64,000 nucleotides of DNA, taken from Tatumella sp. JGM118 (lineage in GTDB: Bacteria; Pseudomonadota; Gammaproteobacteria; Enterobacterales; Enterobacteriaceae). The number at the start of each line of letters is the position of its first letter. Position 1 is the first letter of the stretch. Below are positions 28,450 to 39,192 of the stretch, piece by piece. Location of the stretch: contig NZ_JAERJR010000004.1 of the NCBI RefSeq assembly GCF_018257515.1, positions 62,001 to 126,000 on the forward strand. Reading direction: 5' to 3'. The translations under genes and the position numbers were made by a program. The notes under the pieces were generated by a model. It was not told where the DNA came from. It searched no databases and saw nothing but the letters and a program-made list of their open reading frames with translations.

Positions 28450-29028
28450 TCACCGGCCGGGAAATGTTTCTGACGCGTCACTGTCGAGTATGCTAAACAG
28501 CCGTATACTGCCCTGCGCGTGCAGTTCTGTACAGAGCTGATGAAACGCCTGTTCAAAAATATGACGTTCATTCTGACCGGTGCTGTGTGCGGTCATCTGA
28601 ATATACAGGGTCGGGGACTGCCCTGCGCTGACCGGGTGAGTACGCGAGACCAGTTCGGCAATATTCATCCGGTGTTTATCCATCAGGTCGGTAAAGCGTT
28701 CGATGATACTGGGCGAGTCGGCCACTTCGACTTCAATCCGAACGGTTTCCGGCCTTGGCGGATGAGCCTCAACTTCTGTCCTTTTCATCACGATCAGCAG
28801 TTCGAGTTCAGCCCCTTTCATCGGCAGCGTGGACTCGATCCGGCCGATAGCGTCCCAGCACCCGGACAACAGCATAATAAAGGTGAATTCGTCCCCTAAC
28901 AGAGCCAGTCGGCTGTCATCGATATTGCAACCGCAGCGGCTGACATGGCGGGTGATGGTGTTCACTATCCCCGGCCGGTCAGCACCCAACGCGGTAATGA
29001 CCAAATGGTGTTGTTGTGATGGCGACAA
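28450..29028 (-). CDS. gcvR: glycine cleavage system transcriptional repressor GcvR, TTG start
   Basis: The 192-aa double-ACT-domain protein binds GcvA and blocks activation of the gcvTHP operon when glycine is low. Strong match to E. coli (190 aa) begins at HHLVITALGADRPGIVNT, followed by SRCGCNIDDSRLALLG, LPMKGAELELLIVMKRT and RMNIAELVSRTHP. The longer open frame to 29142 runs into the dapA promoter. A TTG at 29028 with AGGAAA at 7 bases gives the family length, so it is taken as the start. Divergent from dapA. Confidence 0.92.
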   Translation of the reverse strand: MSPSQQHHLVITALGADRPGIVNTITRHVSRCGCNIDDSRLALLGDEFTFIMLLSGCWDAIGRIESTLPMKGAELELLIVMKRTEVEAHPPRPETVRIEVEVADSPSIIERFTDLMDKHRMNIAELVSRTHPVSAGQSPTLYIQMTAHSTGQNERHIFEQAFHQLCTELHAQGSIRLFSILDSDASETFPGR

Positions 29029-29171
29029 AGTATGCTTTCCTGTTCTTTTACTAATAACCCTAAGGTAAACATAAAAAAAACTGCTGACAAGCACATGAAG
29101 CGTCTGGCTTGCTTGCTTTTCACCTGAGGTAAACCGTACCATGAACTAATTGTTGGTTGAGGGGATCGCTA

Positions 29172-30050
29172 ATGTTTACCGGAAGTATTGTTGCGCTAAT
29201 CACGCCGATGGACGATAACGGCCATCTTTGTCGGGAAAGTCTGAAAAAACTCATTGATTATCATGTTGATAGCGGAACGTCTGCCATCGTGTCCGTCGGT
29301 ACGACGGGAGAGTCGGCGACACTCAGCCATGAAGAGCATGTGGACGTCGTAAAAGCCACGGTCGAACTGGCAGACGGACGTATTCCTGTCATTGCCGGCA
29401 CCGGCACCAACGCGACTGCCGAAGGTATTGCACTGACCCGTCATTTTGAAAACAGCGGAGTGGTGGGGTGCCTGACCGTCGTCCCTTATTACAACCGTCC
29501 AACGCAGGAAGGGATGTACCAGCATTTCAAAGCGATCGCCGAAAGCACCGATTTACCACAAATGCTGTATAATGTGCCGTCCCGTACCGGGTGCGACATG
29601 TTACCCGATACCGTTGCCCGCTTAGCCGAAATTAAAAATATTATCGGAATTAAAGAGGCGACAGGGAACTTATCACGTGTGAGTCAGATCCAAGAGCTGG
29701 TTGATGAGAAGTTTATTCTGCTGAGCGGCGATGACGCCAGTGCATTAGACTTTATGCAACTGGGTGGCTCGGGTGTCATTTCTGTCACAGCGAATATTGC
29801 TGCCCGTGAAATGGCAGAAGTATGTACGCTTGCTCAGCAAGGAAATTTTGCTGAAGCCCGGCGCCTGAATCAACGTCTGATGGCTTTACATCACACGTTA
29901 TTTTGTGAACCCAATCCTATCCCCGTTAAGTGGGCAGCCAGGCAGCTGGGATTGATCGCGAAAGACACTTTACGCTTGCCGATGACGCCGTTAACTGCAA
30001 AAGCAGAACCTGTCATCGCCGGGGCAATGCGTGAAGCCGGTCTGCGATAA
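29172..30050 (+). CDS. dapA: 4-hydroxy-tetrahydrodipicolinate synthase
   Basis: The 292-aa enzyme condenses pyruvate with aspartate semialdehyde at the start of the DAP/lysine branch; identical in length to E. coli DapA. Start [13 protein letters not shown] at 29172. The Schiff-base Lys161 lies in [10 protein letters not shown], with [12 protein letters not shown] (pyruvate contacts) and the Tyr of YYNRPTQEG. It is followed 14 bp later by bamC and is divergent from gcvR. dapE, a later step of the same pathway, is at 35.4 kb. Confidence 0.98.
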   Translation: MFTGSIVALITPMDDNGHLCRESLKKLIDYHVDSGTSAIVSVGTTGESATLSHEEHVDVVKATVELADGRIPVIAGTGTNATAEGIALTRHFENSGVVGCLTVVPYYNRPTQEGMYQHFKAIAESTDLPQMLYNVPSRTGCDMLPDTVARLAEIKNIIGIKEATGNLSRVSQIQELVDEKFILLSGDDASALDFMQLGGSGVISVTANIAAREMAEVCTLAQQGNFAEARRLNQRLMALHHTLFCEPNPIPVKWAARQLGLIAKDTLRLPMTPLTAKAEPVIAGAMREAGLR

Positions 30051-30064
30051 TTTAGGGAGTTTCG

Positions 30065-31093
30065 ATGGCTTATTCAGTTAAGAGTTCGGCAGTCGCCAAA
30101 GTTGCCGGTTTGTCAGTGGTGTTATTACTGACCGCCTGTTCTCATGATCAGCATTACAAACGGGAAATCAATGGCAACCAGGATTACCTGAAAGCGGCAG
30201 GACTGCAGGATCTCAATACCCCTTCAGGTATGATTTTACCGCTGCAGAATAGCCAGTATCAGGTACCGGCGGGCACCATGAAAGGGGCTACCGGCAAGCA
30301 GCTGGATATTCGTCCGCCAGCCCAACCGCTGGCACTGCTGAATGGCAGCCGGACACAGCTTTCCGGTAACAGCGCATTGCTTATCATTGAAAATCCGCAA
30401 TCGGATATCTGGGACCAGGTCGTGGGTATTCTGCAGGCACAGAAATACGGCATTGCACAACGTGATGACGCGACTCAGCAATTAACCACGGAATGGATCA
30501 ACTGGAATCGTCCGGATGAAGACCATCAGTACCGTGGCCGCTACCAGATAGCGGTACAGAAGCAAAGCTACCAGACGGTGATCACCGTTCGTTCGCTGGA
30601 TCTGCAGCAAAAGGGCGGGACTGTCACGAGTGCCGAAGAAATTCAGCGTTATAACACCCAACTGCTGAATACACTGACAACCGGACTGAATGCTGTCGCG
30701 ACGGCGCGTGCCAATGCCGCCGGTAATGTGACCGGCAGCATTGATGTGCAAAGCGGTGCGGATGATACCGGGTTGCCGGATCTGATTATTCGTGCGCCGT
30801 TCAATACGGCCTGGGAACGCTTACCTGCAGCATTGTTACGTGTGGGTATGAAAGTGTCCGATAAAGACCGTTCTGAAGGTAGCCTGAAAGTGAGTTACAG
30901 CGCACCGGGTAGCAGTACCTGGGATGCTCTGGGGGCGAAAGACCCGGGCCTGGTGAACGGGGATTACAAATTGCAGTTAGGTGATTTGGATAACCGGAGT
31001 AGCCTGCAGTTCATCGACCCGAAAGGGCATGTGCTGACCCAGTCGCAGAATGATGCGCTGGTTCCGGTGTTACAGGCCGCGTTAAACAAATAA
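30065..31093 (+). CDS. bamC: outer-membrane assembly lipoprotein BamC
   Basis: The 342-aa BAM-complex lipoprotein (E. coli 344) has a signal peptide ending in the lipobox LLLTAC (Cys25). The unstructured BamD-binding segment includes HYKREINGNQDYLKAAGL, followed by two helix-grip domains. Cotranscribed with dapA, a conserved arrangement. A terminator follows directly. Confidence 0.96.
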   Translation: MAYSVKSSAVAKVAGLSVVLLLTACSHDQHYKREINGNQDYLKAAGLQDLNTPSGMILPLQNSQYQVPAGTMKGATGKQLDIRPPAQPLALLNGSRTQLSGNSALLIIENPQSDIWDQVVGILQAQKYGIAQRDDATQQLTTEWINWNRPDEDHQYRGRYQIAVQKQSYQTVITVRSLDLQQKGGTVTSAEEIQRYNTQLLNTLTTGLNAVATARANAAGNVTGSIDVQSGADDTGLPDLIIRAPFNTAWERLPAALLRVGMKVSDKDRSEGSLKVSYSAPGSSTWDALGAKDPGLVNGDYKLQLGDLDNRSSLQFIDPKGHVLTQSQNDALVPVLQAALNK

Positions 31094-31100
31094 GTCCAGA

Positions 31101-31131
31101 AGGCCGGAGCTTCTCCGGCCTTTTTATTTTT
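31101..31131 (+). terminator. dapA-bamC terminator
   Basis: AGGCCGGAG/CTCCGGCCT stem with a 3-base loop and a T-rich tract, 7 bp after the bamC stop codon. Confidence 0.92.
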
Positions 31132-31155
31132 GTTTTGGCATAGTAGTATTCCGCA

Positions 31156-31171
31156 AGGTAAACGATTGCGT
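31156..31171. promoter_or_regulatory. PurR-type operator upstream of purC
   Basis: AGGTAAACGATTGCGT matches 13 of 16 positions of the PurR consensus ACGCAAACGTTTGCGT, 65-80 bp before the purC start codon, where PurR acts in E. coli. Confidence 0.75.
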
Positions 31172-31235
31172 GGCGTGAAGATTCCGATAAAATCAGCAAC
31201 CGTGCGTAAGTTCTTTCATGTTTGGAGTTAATAAG

Positions 31236-31949
31236 ATGCAAAAGCAAGCTGAGTTGTATCGCGGCAAAGCTAAAACAGTGTTCAGTACTGAGAATCCTGA
31301 CTTACTGATACTGGAATTCCGCAATGATACATCAGCAGGAGACGGGGCAAGAATTGAGCAGTTTGACCGCAAGGGAATGGTTAACAACAAGTTTAACTAT
31401 TTTATTATGCAAAAGCTGCAACAGGCCGGTATTCCGACTCAGATGGAAAGATTGCTTTCTGACACCGAAGCCCTGGTGAAAAAACTCGATATGGTGCCGG
31501 TGGAGTGTGTGGTACGTAACCGTGCAGCCGGTTCTCTGGTGAAAAGACTGGGTGTGGAAGAGGGTATCCCCCTGAATCCGCCGCTGTTTGATCTTTTCCT
31601 GAAAGACGATGCTCATCATGACCCGATGATCAATGAATCTTATTGCGAAACCTTTGGCTGGGTCAGCCAGCAGCATCTGGCGCGGATGCGTGAACTGACG
31701 CTGCAGGCAAACACGGTACTGAGCCAGTTGTTTGATGACGCCGGGCTGATACTGGTGGACTTCAAACTGGAATTTGGTCTGTTCCGCGGTGAAGTCGTGC
31801 TGGGGGATGAATTTTCTCCGGACGGCGCACGCCTGTGGGATAAATCGACCATGGCTAAAATGGATAAAGACCGTTTCCGTCAGAGCCTGGGCGGTGTTGT
31901 GGAAGCTTATGAAGAAGTGGCTCACCGCCTGGGTGTTCCGCTCGATTAA
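31236..31949 (+). CDS. purC: SAICAR synthase
   Basis: The 237-aa phosphoribosylaminoimidazole-succinocarboxamide synthase joins aspartate to CAIR with ATP; same length as E. coli. Start [14 protein letters not shown]. Conserved blocks are [35 protein letters not shown] and LVDFKLEFG followed by [14 protein letters not shown] PurR-type site precedes it and a terminator follows, so it is a single-gene unit between bamC and ypfJ. Confidence 0.98.
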   Translation: MQKQAELYRGKAKTVFSTENPDLLILEFRNDTSAGDGARIEQFDRKGMVNNKFNYFIMQKLQQAGIPTQMERLLSDTEALVKKLDMVPVECVVRNRAAGSLVKRLGVEEGIPLNPPLFDLFLKDDAHHDPMINESYCETFGWVSQQHLARMRELTLQANTVLSQLFDDAGLILVDFKLEFGLFRGEVVLGDEFSPDGARLWDKSTMAKMDKDRFRQSLGGVVEAYEEVAHRLGVPLD

Positions 31950-31972
31950 TTTCCGCAGAACCTCGTGCTGAA

Positions 31973-32016
31973 ACGCCGGTAGGGCACTGTCTGGTGCCAC
32001 CGGCGTTTTTGTTTTT
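31973..32016 (+). terminator. purC terminator
   Basis: ACGCCGGT/ACCGGCGT outer stem extended by GGCAC/GTGCC inside with a 2-base bulge, followed by TTTTT and a second T run. It begins 24 bp after the purC stop. Confidence 0.9.
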
Positions 32017-32135
32017 GGCATATCCTGCCGGCCGTTTATCCCCCGCCTGTCTTTGCGTTATCTTCCGGTACTGGTTATCTTTCCGTTCAGCCACTAAAAT
32101 CAGTCTATTGTAATAAAAAATAACAGAGGTAACAG

Positions 32136-33026
32136 ATGCGTTGGCAAGGGCGTCGGGAAAGTGACAACGTAGAGGACAGACGTGATCAGTCCTCTGCTGA
32201 CAGCAGCGGGACAGGGGGCGGAGGCATTCGTATTCCGCGGGGGAAAAGCGGTATTGTGATACTGATTGTGGTGGTGGTGGCCGGCTATTATGGCTATGAC
32301 CTGACGCCGTTGCTCGGCGGCGGAAGCTCTCAGAGCCAGGTGTCCACCTCTTCACAGACCACCGGGAAACCACAGCCTCATACGGCGGCGGATGACCAGG
32401 CAGCGAAGTTTACCTCGGTGATCCTCGCCTCCACAGAAGATGTCTGGGGGCAGATATTCCAGAAAATGGGCCGCCATTATGTGGATCCTAAGCTGGTGAT
32501 GTACCGGGGACATACCACCACCGGCTGCGGTACCGGACAGTCAGTGATGGGGCCTTTTTATTGCCCGGCGGATCAGACCGTTTATATCGATCTCTCCTTT
32601 TATGATGAGCTGAAAAATAAGCTGGGAGCCGGGGGTGACTTTGCTGACGGCTATGTGATCGCCCATGAAGTCGGTCACCACGTTCAGAAATTGTTAGGGA
32701 TTGAAGAAAAGGTCAGACAACAGCAGCAGCAAGGCAGCAAGGCGGAAGCAAACCGCTTATCTGTGAAGCTGGAATTACAGGCCGATTGCTTTGCCGGGGT
32801 GTGGGGGCATTACATGCAGCAACAGAATGTACTGGACACCGGTGACCTGCAGGAGGCGCTGAATGCCGCAGAGGCGATTGGTGATGATAAGCTTCAACAG
32901 CAGAGCCAGGGACGTGTCGTGCCGGACAGCTTCACCCACGGAACATCACAACAGCGCTACAGCTGGTTCAAACGTGGTTTTGACAGCGGAGACCCGGCTC
33001 AGTGCAACACCTTTGCGGCTCAATGA
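32136..33026 (+). CDS. ypfJ: YpfJ-type neutral zinc metallopeptidase
   Basis: The 296-aa protein of the putative neutral zinc metallopeptidase (YpfJ) family has a charged N-terminus ([16 protein letters not shown]), one transmembrane segment near residues 40-56 ([15 protein letters not shown]) and a periplasmic catalytic domain. The zinc motif HEVGHH starts at His177, and the third ligand region is [25 protein letters not shown] is a family mark. The physiological substrate is unknown. tmcA overlaps its stop codon (ATGA), as the pair also occurs in E. coli. Confidence 0.92.
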   Translation: MRWQGRRESDNVEDRRDQSSADSSGTGGGGIRIPRGKSGIVILIVVVVAGYYGYDLTPLLGGGSSQSQVSTSSQTTGKPQPHTAADDQAAKFTSVILASTEDVWGQIFQKMGRHYVDPKLVMYRGHTTTGCGTGQSVMGPFYCPADQTVYIDLSFYDELKNKLGAGGDFADGYVIAHEVGHHVQKLLGIEEKVRQQQQQGSKAEANRLSVKLELQADCFAGVWGHYMQQQNVLDTGDLQEALNAAEAIGDDKLQQQSQGRVVPDSFTHGTSQQRYSWFKRGFDSGDPAQCNTFAAQ

Positions 33027-35026
33027 CAGCACTGCTTTCTGAATGTGAACTGATGCGGCGAACCGGGGTTCGCCGCATCTGTATTATCAGTGGGGAGGAC
33101 GGCTGGGTCAGTCAGTCAGCGCAGAGACTCCGGCAGAACCTGGCGGGGGACTGGCTGACCGTCAGTACCGATACACAGACGCTTTCCCCCTGTATTCCCC
33201 CCTCAGCGGTCAGGCAATGTCTGGGCCGCGAGTTTCTTCATGCCATTTTTGATGCCCGATCCGGTTTTCATGCGGAAGCGCTGGCGACCGTGGCCGGTAC
33301 CTTACTGGCCGGTAGCTGGATGCTGTTGCTGCTGCCGGCCCGTGAGAGGTGGGAGCACTGGCAGGATCAGGACAGCCTGCGCTGGGCCGATACTGCGGAG
33401 GCGATCGCCGTCCCCGGGTTTATGCGGCATCTGCAATCGGTGCTCGCCTCGTCCCCGGACGTCAGTTACCTGGAACAGTATCAACCCGCCAGAGTAGCGC
33501 CGATCACCGGTCATCAGACATGGCAATGCCGCGCCCCCGCGCAGCAGGCAGTGTTACTTCACCGGCTACAGGCCATGCAGCAGGGCGTGGCGGTCGTCAC
33601 TGCCCCCCGGGGACGCGGGAAATCTGCGCTGGCCGGGATGCTGGCCCGGGATAACCCGGGGGCACTGATCTCTGCACCCGCCAAAGTTTCTACCGAAGTC
33701 TTACAGCACTTTGCCGGGCAACATTTTCAGTTTATGGCCCCGGATGCGCTGATTGCTGCGGGGAAGACGGGAGAGGGCTGGCTGATTGTCGATGAAGCCG
33801 CGGCCATCCCCGCCCCCGTGTTGCAACAGATGGTCAGCCGCTTCAGGCGTGTGCTGCTCTGTACCACGGTGCAGGGCTATGAAGGCACAGGCCGCGGTTT
33901 TCTGCTGAAGTTTTGCGCCGGATTACCGGAGGTAGCTCAGTACACTCTTTCTGAACCGCTGCGCTGGGCGGCCGGGGATCCTCTGGAACGTTTTATTGAT
34001 GCGCTGTTTCTGTTTGACGATAGCACCGCCCCCCCGGCCGGCCGGGGCACCGGCATCCGGCGTCTGCCGCCAGCGGTCTGGTCAGAGGAACCCGCGAAAG
34101 CACAGGACGTGTACCGCCTGCTGACGGCAGCCCATTACCGGACCTCACCGCTGGATTTACGGCGAATGATGGATGCTCCCGGCATGACTTTGCTGGTCGA
34201 TGAAGCGAACACCGGGTTGCGGGGGGCCTTGTGGTTACTGGAGGAAGGCGGGCTCTCATTGCCGCTCAGTGAGGCGGTGTGGGCCGGATTTCGCCGTCCG
34301 AAAGGGAATCTGGTGGCGCAGTCTCTGGCCGCCCATGCCGGTTTCCCTCAGGCGGCCTGCATGCATTCTCTGCGCATCAGTCGTATTGCCGTTCACCCGC
34401 AGGTGCGCCGTCAGGGGAGAGGCCGGGCACTGGTGATGGCAGCGATTGCCGCGGCAGAAGGCTATGATTATCTGTCGGTCAGTTTCGGTTATACCCCTGA
34501 GCTATGGCATTTCTGGCGGTCATGCGGGTTTCGTCTGGTCAGGCTGGGGACCCAGCGTGAAGCCAGTAGTGGCTGTTATGCGGCCATGGCTATCCTTCCG
34601 CGGACGGTGGCAGCAGAACAATTAGCCGCCGCCGCTGAGCGGCGATTATCCCGTGACGGGGGATATATGCGCCAGCGCGGGTTGTCAGATCCGGATTTAC
34701 CTGTCGCTGAAGAAGACAGCGATACGGCACTGAATGATGAAGACTGGCGTGAGCTGGCGGCGTTCGCCTGGGGAAGGCGGCCGTTTGAATCGGCTTTCCC
34801 GGCACTGATGCGCTTACAGGCCAACCTGCCGCTATCTTTTCTCTGTTTATCTGCGCTGTCGGCTGAGGAGGGCGCTATCTGCGAACAGCAGTCGGTCGTA
34901 GCGGCGGGGGGCAGAAAGGCGTGGCTGCGTCTGCTGCGTGAGGAAGTCGCTCAGGCATTGTCCGCACGTCATCCGTCCGTGGTCAGTCAGTGGGCCAGTC
35001 GGCTGCGGGCACTGCAAAACGTCTGA
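33023..35026 (+). CDS. tmcA: tRNA(Met) cytidine acetyltransferase
   Basis: The 667-aa TmcA makes N4-acetylcytidine at the wobble position of elongator tRNA-Met using acetyl-CoA and ATP, preventing misreading of AUA. Order of domains: DUF1726, a RecA-like helicase module with Walker [13 protein letters not shown] and Walker [12 protein letters not shown], then a GNAT acetyltransferase ([17 protein letters not shown]) and the tRNA-binding tail. The start overlaps the ypfJ stop by 4 bases. ypfH, next in E. coli, is missing here. Confidence 0.95.
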   Translation: MTALLSECELMRRTGVRRICIISGEDGWVSQSAQRLRQNLAGDWLTVSTDTQTLSPCIPPSAVRQCLGREFLHAIFDARSGFHAEALATVAGTLLAGSWMLLLLPARERWEHWQDQDSLRWADTAEAIAVPGFMRHLQSVLASSPDVSYLEQYQPARVAPITGHQTWQCRAPAQQAVLLHRLQAMQQGVAVVTAPRGRGKSALAGMLARDNPGALISAPAKVSTEVLQHFAGQHFQFMAPDALIAAGKTGEGWLIVDEAAAIPAPVLQQMVSRFRRVLLCTTVQGYEGTGRGFLLKFCAGLPEVAQYTLSEPLRWAAGDPLERFIDALFLFDDSTAPPAGRGTGIRRLPPAVWSEEPAKAQDVYRLLTAAHYRTSPLDLRRMMDAPGMTLLVDEANTGLRGALWLLEEGGLSLPLSEAVWAGFRRPKGNLVAQSLAAHAGFPQAACMHSLRISRIAVHPQVRRQGRGRALVMAAIAAAEGYDYLSVSFGYTPELWHFWRSCGFRLVRLGTQREASSGCYAAMAILPRTVAAEQLAAAAERRLSRDGGYMRQRGLSDPDLPVAEEDSDTALNDEDWRELAAFAWGRRPFESAFPALMRLQANLPLSFLCLSALSAEEGAICEQQSVVAAGGRKAWLRLLREEVAQALSARHPSVVSQWASRLRALQNV

Positions 35027-35180
35027 TCCGCGGAGCAAGCTGCTCAGGCGATATCCGCGATCCTCCGGCGCAAAGGGAAATCTGTGGAGATAAGGCGGCC
35101 CCGCAGCAGGGCTGATGATGCCATTATCCGGCAGGGAGGATGTGGGGCCGGATGAAAAAACAGAGCCGGAAGGGGAGGAA

Positions 35181-35207
35181 CACGGATATCCGCAGAGGAT
35201 ATCCGTG
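35181..35207. terminator. hairpin between convergent tmcA and ypfN
   Basis: Perfect 11-bp arms CACGGATATCC/GGATATCCGTG with a 5-base loop. On the plus strand a TTATTTTTTCT tract lies about 10 bases further on; on the minus strand no T run follows. It probably ends tmcA transcription. Confidence 0.5.
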
Positions 35208-35217
35208 TGAGGTCTGA

Positions 35218-35406
35218 TTATTTTTTCTTTGGCCAGTCGTCGTCGTCGTCCCACTTATCGTTGAAATCACGATGTGGCGGGAGTTCAGGTTTATTATCCA
35301 GATATTTCTTCGTATCGACGCGTTTCAGATCTTTATACACATTCATCAGAATGCCGACCATAAACACAATAATTAAAACCCACCAATACTCTTTTAACCA
35401 TTCCAT
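35218..35406 (-). CDS. ypfN: YpfN (UPF0370) small membrane protein
   Basis: The 62-aa protein (E. coli 66) has one N-terminal transmembrane helix ([16 protein letters not shown]) and a conserved hydrophilic tail with [20 protein letters not shown]. Function unknown in any species. It lies 19 bp after dapE on the minus strand, the conserved yffB-dapE-ypfN order. Confidence 0.95.
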   Translation of the reverse strand: MEWLKEYWWVLIIVFMVGILMNVYKDLKRVDTKKYLDNKPELPPHRDFNDKWDDDDDWPKKK

Positions 35407-35425
35407 GACGTGACTCCTTCAGTCA

Positions 35426-36553
35426 TCAGGCAATCAGCTGGTCCATGATCCTCTGGTACATCCGGCTGAGTGTTTGCAGATCAGATGCTTTCACACATTC
35501 ATTAATTTTATGGATGGTGGCATTGACCGGCCCCAGTTCCACGACCTGCGTTCCCATCCGTGCGATAAAACGTCCGTCAGAGGTACCGCCGTTAGTCAGC
35601 AGTTGTGGCCTGATTTCATTATAGTGCTGAACTGCGTTTACTACCGCATCCACCAGTTTACCTTTCGGAGTAAGGAAAGGCTGACCGGAAAGATTCCATT
35701 CCAGGGTGTACCGGAGCTGATGGCGTGTCAGCAGGGACTCCACCTGTTCACGGATCATGGTATCGGTCAGTTCCGTACTGAAACGGAAGTTGAACTGCAC
35801 AAAAAGATCGCCCGGGATCACGTTATTACTGCCGGTACCGGCCTGAATATTGGCAATCTGCATGCTGGTGGGGGGGAAGAACTCATTACCTTCATCCCAG
35901 CGGGTGGCCGCCAGCTCAGTCAGTGCCGGCAATGCGCGGTGTACCGGGTTATCGGCAAGGTGCGGATAAGCCACATGGCCCTGTACACCATGTACCGTCA
36001 GATTCGCGGTAATGGATCCCCGACGGCCATTTTTAACCACATCCCCGACCACTTCGGTACTGGAGGGTTCACCGACCAGGCAGTAGTCCATGCGCTCCCG
36101 GCGCGCCATCAGAGCATCAACTACTTTGACGGTACCGTTTATTCCGCTCGCCTCTTCATCAGACGTGATCAGAAAGGCCAGGCGACCACGATGGTTCGGG
36201 TTCATGGTGACAAAGCGCTCCGCTGCCACCACCATGGCCGCCAGTGACCCTTTCATATCGGCCGCACCACGACCAAACAACATACCGTCGCGGATCGTCG
36301 GTTCAAAAGGCGGGTTTAACCAGTGGCGGGCCTCTCCCGGCGGGACGACATCGGTATGGCCTGCAAAGGCCAGTGTTTCGCCTTCGCCCCGGGTCGCCCA
36401 GAAGTTTTTGGTATCTCCAAAATTCATCGGTTCAATCCGGAAACCGATCGCTTTCAGACGGTCGGTTAACAGCGACTGACACCCGGCATCCTCAGGACTT
36501 ACCGAAGGACAACGGATCAGTTGCTGTGCAAGCTCAATAACGGGGCAAAACAT
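35426..36553 (-). CDS. dapE: succinyl-diaminopimelate desuccinylase
   Basis: The 375-aa dinuclear zinc hydrolase of the DAP/lysine pathway is the same length as in E. coli. The metal ligands appear in [43 protein letters not shown] and the final [10 protein letters not shown]. The start at 36553 overlaps the yffB stop as TAATG; the longer frame lies within yffB. Middle gene of yffB-dapE-ypfN. It works downstream of DapA, which is encoded 6 kb away. Confidence 0.98.
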   Translation of the reverse strand: MFCPVIELAQQLIRCPSVSPEDAGCQSLLTDRLKAIGFRIEPMNFGDTKNFWATRGEGETLAFAGHTDVVPPGEARHWLNPPFEPTIRDGMLFGRGAADMKGSLAAMVVAAERFVTMNPNHRGRLAFLITSDEEASGINGTVKVVDALMARRERMDYCLVGEPSSTEVVGDVVKNGRRGSITANLTVHGVQGHVAYPHLADNPVHRALPALTELAATRWDEGNEFFPPTSMQIANIQAGTGSNNVIPGDLFVQFNFRFSTELTDTMIREQVESLLTRHQLRYTLEWNLSGQPFLTPKGKLVDAVVNAVQHYNEIRPQLLTNGGTSDGRFIARMGTQVVELGPVNATIHKINECVKASDLQTLSRMYQRIMDQLIA

Positions 36554-36936
36554 TATACATTCTCCTGAATAAACGTCAGGTAAGTGGAAGGTGAAAAACC
36601 GGCGAGCAGGTGACCGTTGGCTGCACATAACAGCGGACGTTTAATCACGGCCGGATGTTCCAGCATCACCCTGACAGCGCTGGCATTATCCTGAACGGTG
36701 TCACGGAGTTCTTCAGGTAGGTTTCGCCAGGTGGTACCGCGCTTATTCAGCAGCGTTTCATAGCCCAGTGTGTCAACAAATGCCGATAAGCGACGGCTGT
36801 CGATTCCGTCAGCACGGTAATCATGGAAGCGGAAAGCAATACCCTGTTCTTCAAGAAAGCGACGTGCTTTACGCATGGTGTCGCAGTTCTTAATTCCATA
36901 CAGGGTCAGGCAGGGAGTGGTTTCATTATTTATCAT
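36553..36936 (-). CDS. yffB: ArsC/Spx-family protein YffB
   Basis: The 127-aa thioredoxin-fold protein has [21 protein letters not shown], with a single N-terminal Cys instead of the CXXC of glutaredoxins, and [17 protein letters not shown] at the C-terminus, as in E. coli YffB. These proteins are annotated as ArsC-like or Spx-like; a glutathione-linked thiol role has been proposed. It heads the yffB-dapE-ypfN operon and is translationally coupled to dapE. Confidence 0.93.
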   Translation of the reverse strand: MINNETTPCLTLYGIKNCDTMRKARRFLEEQGIAFRFHDYRADGIDSRRLSAFVDTLGYETLLNKRGTTWRNLPEELRDTVQDNASAVRVMLEHPAVIKRPLLCAANGHLLAGFSPSTYLTFIQENV

Positions 36937-37508
36937 TCAGGGGAACAACCTGTTATTAAAAGTGCTGCCAGCCACACCAGAGGACTGGTCTGATAAACCA
37001 TTTATCATCTATGCCTGTGATAATGCCGTATCGGCGCCGTTTAATCTACCCTGCAGTCATGCCGTTGGCCTTGACTGGCGCGGGGGGAAGGCCATTTTTG
37101 GCAGCTAAAACGCTTCGTCGGGAGTCCGGTTGCGGATCCTGCGGTTTTGTTCTGTTGCGGATATGCCCCGGATATCTCACCGTCCCGTCGCGGGCCAGGG
37201 GAAAGGGGTGCCAGAACATTGTCTTACATTTTTCAACGACAGGCGCTGAAATACGGTTTTTTTGATACAAAACACCCGACATAACATTAAATTATATTAC
37301 TTTTGCCCACAGGGTAACGACAGACTGTGATCCCCGACGAATAACGGGTCTTTACGGAGGATGTATTTAACGGGTAGGATGCGACGCCCCATTTTTTTCT
37401 TATGACAGAATTTTATGACGTTGCGTGGGATGTTGTACTCCGTTCGCAATATCCAAAACGCAAACGATTACTGTTGTGTGGCAGATGGTCAGGACAAACA
37501 GGATAACT
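36937..37508. other. intergenic region upstream of ansP
   Basis: About 570 bp with no supported gene. It must carry the divergent yffB and ansP promoters. T-rich runs near 37256 and 37393 and a TGTGA half-site near 37327 are present, but no complete CRP, FNR or other operator could be defended. Confidence 0.45.
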
Positions 37509-38984
37509 ATGAAACATACAAAAAAAACAGCCGAAGAGTTACGAGCGGCAAAGCGTAAATGGCTTAATTCGCACGATGCCGGTTACCGGAAAGAGATGGG
37601 TAACCGACAGGTACAGATGATTGCTATTGGTGGTGCGATCGGTACCGGATTATTTCTGGGCGCCGGGGCCCGTTTACAGGCAGCCGGTCCGGCACTGGCT
37701 CTGGTCTACCTGGTCTGTGGTATTTTTTCCTTTTTCATTCTCCGTGCACTGGGTGAACTGGTGCTGCATCGCCCGTCGAGCGGGAGTTTTGTCTCTTACG
37801 CCCGTGAATTTATGGGCGAAAAGGCCTCCTACGTTGCCGGCTGGATGTATTTTGTTAACTGGGCAATGACCGGTATTGTCGATATTACTGCCGTGGCGTT
37901 GTATATGCATTACTGGGGTGCATTCGGTGACGTCCCGCAATGGGTCATTGCGCTGGGGGCCTTAGCGGTCGTCGGTACCATGAATATGGTCGGGGTGAAG
38001 TGGTTCGCCGAAATGGAGTTCTGGTTCGCGCTGATTAAAGTCATTGCTATCGTGGTGTTCCTGATCGTCGGTGTGGTTTTTCTCGGCAGCGGCAAACCTC
38101 TGGCGGGCAGTCAGCCTGGTTTCCATCTGATCACCGATAACGGGGGCTTATTCCCGCATGGACTGTTAGCGGCACTGGTGCTGGTGCAGGGCGTGGTATT
38201 TGCTTTTGCCTCTATTGAGCTGGTGGGGACTGCGGCCGGTGAATGTAAAAACCCGAAAATCATGGTGCCGAAAGCGATCAACAGTGTTATCTGGCGTATC
38301 GGCCTGTTTTATGTAGGTTCTGTAGTCCTGCTGGTCCTGTTACTGCCCTGGAATGCCTATCAGTCCGGTGAAAGTCCGTTTGTGACATTCTTCTCTAAAC
38401 TGGGTATCCCGTATATTGGCAGCATTATGAACATTGTGGTACTGAGTGCCGCGCTGTCCAGCCTGAATTCCGGTCTCTATTCGACCGGCCGTATTCTGCG
38501 CTCAATGTCGATGGGCGGGTCGGCACCGAAGTTTATGTCGCGGATGAACCGTCAGCAGGTCCCTTATGCAGGTATTCTGGTGACTATCGGGGTCTATATT
38601 TTCGGGGTACTGCTCAACTATCTGGTGCCTTCTCAGGTATTCGAAATCGTTCTTAATGTGGCATCACTGGGGATTATCTCTTCCTGGGGCTTTATCGTGT
38701 TATGCCAGCTGAAACTGCGTAAGGCGATTAAAGAAGGGAAAGCGGAAGATATCAGCTTCAAGTTGCCGGGGGCTCCGTTCACCTCCTGGCTGACTTTACT
38801 GTTCCTGTTCAGTGTGCTGGTTCTGATGGCTTTCGACTACCCTAACGGGACTTATACTATCGCCTCTATCCCGCTGATTATGATCATACTGGTTGCCGGC
38901 TGGTTTGGCGTGCGCAAACGCGTTAATGCGATTGCTGCACAGCAACATGATCATGCCGGGAGCGTGCCGCTGGATAAGCTTTGA
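37509..38984 (+). CDS. ansP: L-asparagine permease AnsP
   Basis: The 491-aa amino-acid/polyamine/organocation transporter has 12 hydrophobic segments. It begins with a cytosolic KRKWLNSHDAGYRKEMGNRQ and the first-helix motif MIAIGGAIGTGLFLGAGARL typical of the family. The match to E. coli AnsP extends through LGELVLHRPSSGSFVSYARE and KLPGAPFTSWLTLLFL, much closer than to other permeases. The start at 37509 has AGGA upstream; an open frame to 37425 is rejected. Monocistronic with its own terminator. Imports asparagine by proton symport. Confidence 0.93.
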   Translation: MKHTKKTAEELRAAKRKWLNSHDAGYRKEMGNRQVQMIAIGGAIGTGLFLGAGARLQAAGPALALVYLVCGIFSFFILRALGELVLHRPSSGSFVSYAREFMGEKASYVAGWMYFVNWAMTGIVDITAVALYMHYWGAFGDVPQWVIALGALAVVGTMNMVGVKWFAEMEFWFALIKVIAIVVFLIVGVVFLGSGKPLAGSQPGFHLITDNGGLFPHGLLAALVLVQGVVFAFASIELVGTAAGECKNPKIMVPKAINSVIWRIGLFYVGSVVLLVLLLPWNAYQSGESPFVTFFSKLGIPYIGSIMNIVVLSAALSSLNSGLYSTGRILRSMSMGGSAPKFMSRMNRQQVPYAGILVTIGVYIFGVLLNYLVPSQVFEIVLNVASLGIISSWGFIVLCQLKLRKAIKEGKAEDISFKLPGAPFTSWLTLLFLFSVLVLMAFDYPNGTYTIASIPLIMIILVAGWFGVRKRVNAIAAQQHDHAGSVPLDKL

Positions 38985-39006
38985 TTTCCGGTAATGCATA
39001 AGATGA

Positions 39007-39034
39007 AAAACCTGCCGCCGGCAGGTTTTTTTTT
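39007..39034 (+). terminator. ansP terminator
   Basis: AACCTGCC/GGCAGGTT stem with a 3-base loop and nine T, 24 bp after the stop codon. Confidence 0.95.
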
Positions 39035-39192
39035 GCCGTGGCAGGTCAGCCAATCCTGAAACTTACCGCAGAGCCGATTAATCAACAAGAGTCCGAAGAT
39101 TCTTATTGAGGCAGACCAGGGCATTCCGGATGATTCCTGTTTAGTTCGTCTGTACCGGAGATCCTGTCCGGCGCCTTCCCCGGTAAAGTGTT

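Noticed and set aside
31332-32021. 229-codon minus-strand open frame opposite purC
   Set aside because: Antisense to a certain gene and running over its terminator; histidine/glutamine-rich product typical of a reverse-strand shadow.
35474-36247. 257-codon plus-strand open frame opposite dapE
   Set aside because: It is fully antisense to dapE, whose catalytic motifs and length are beyond doubt. Composition effects explain the open frame, and its product matches no family I know.
36875-37265. Two short plus-strand frames upstream of ansP
   Set aside because: Overlap the yffB start or each other, lack ribosome sites and resemble no protein; treated as intergenic.
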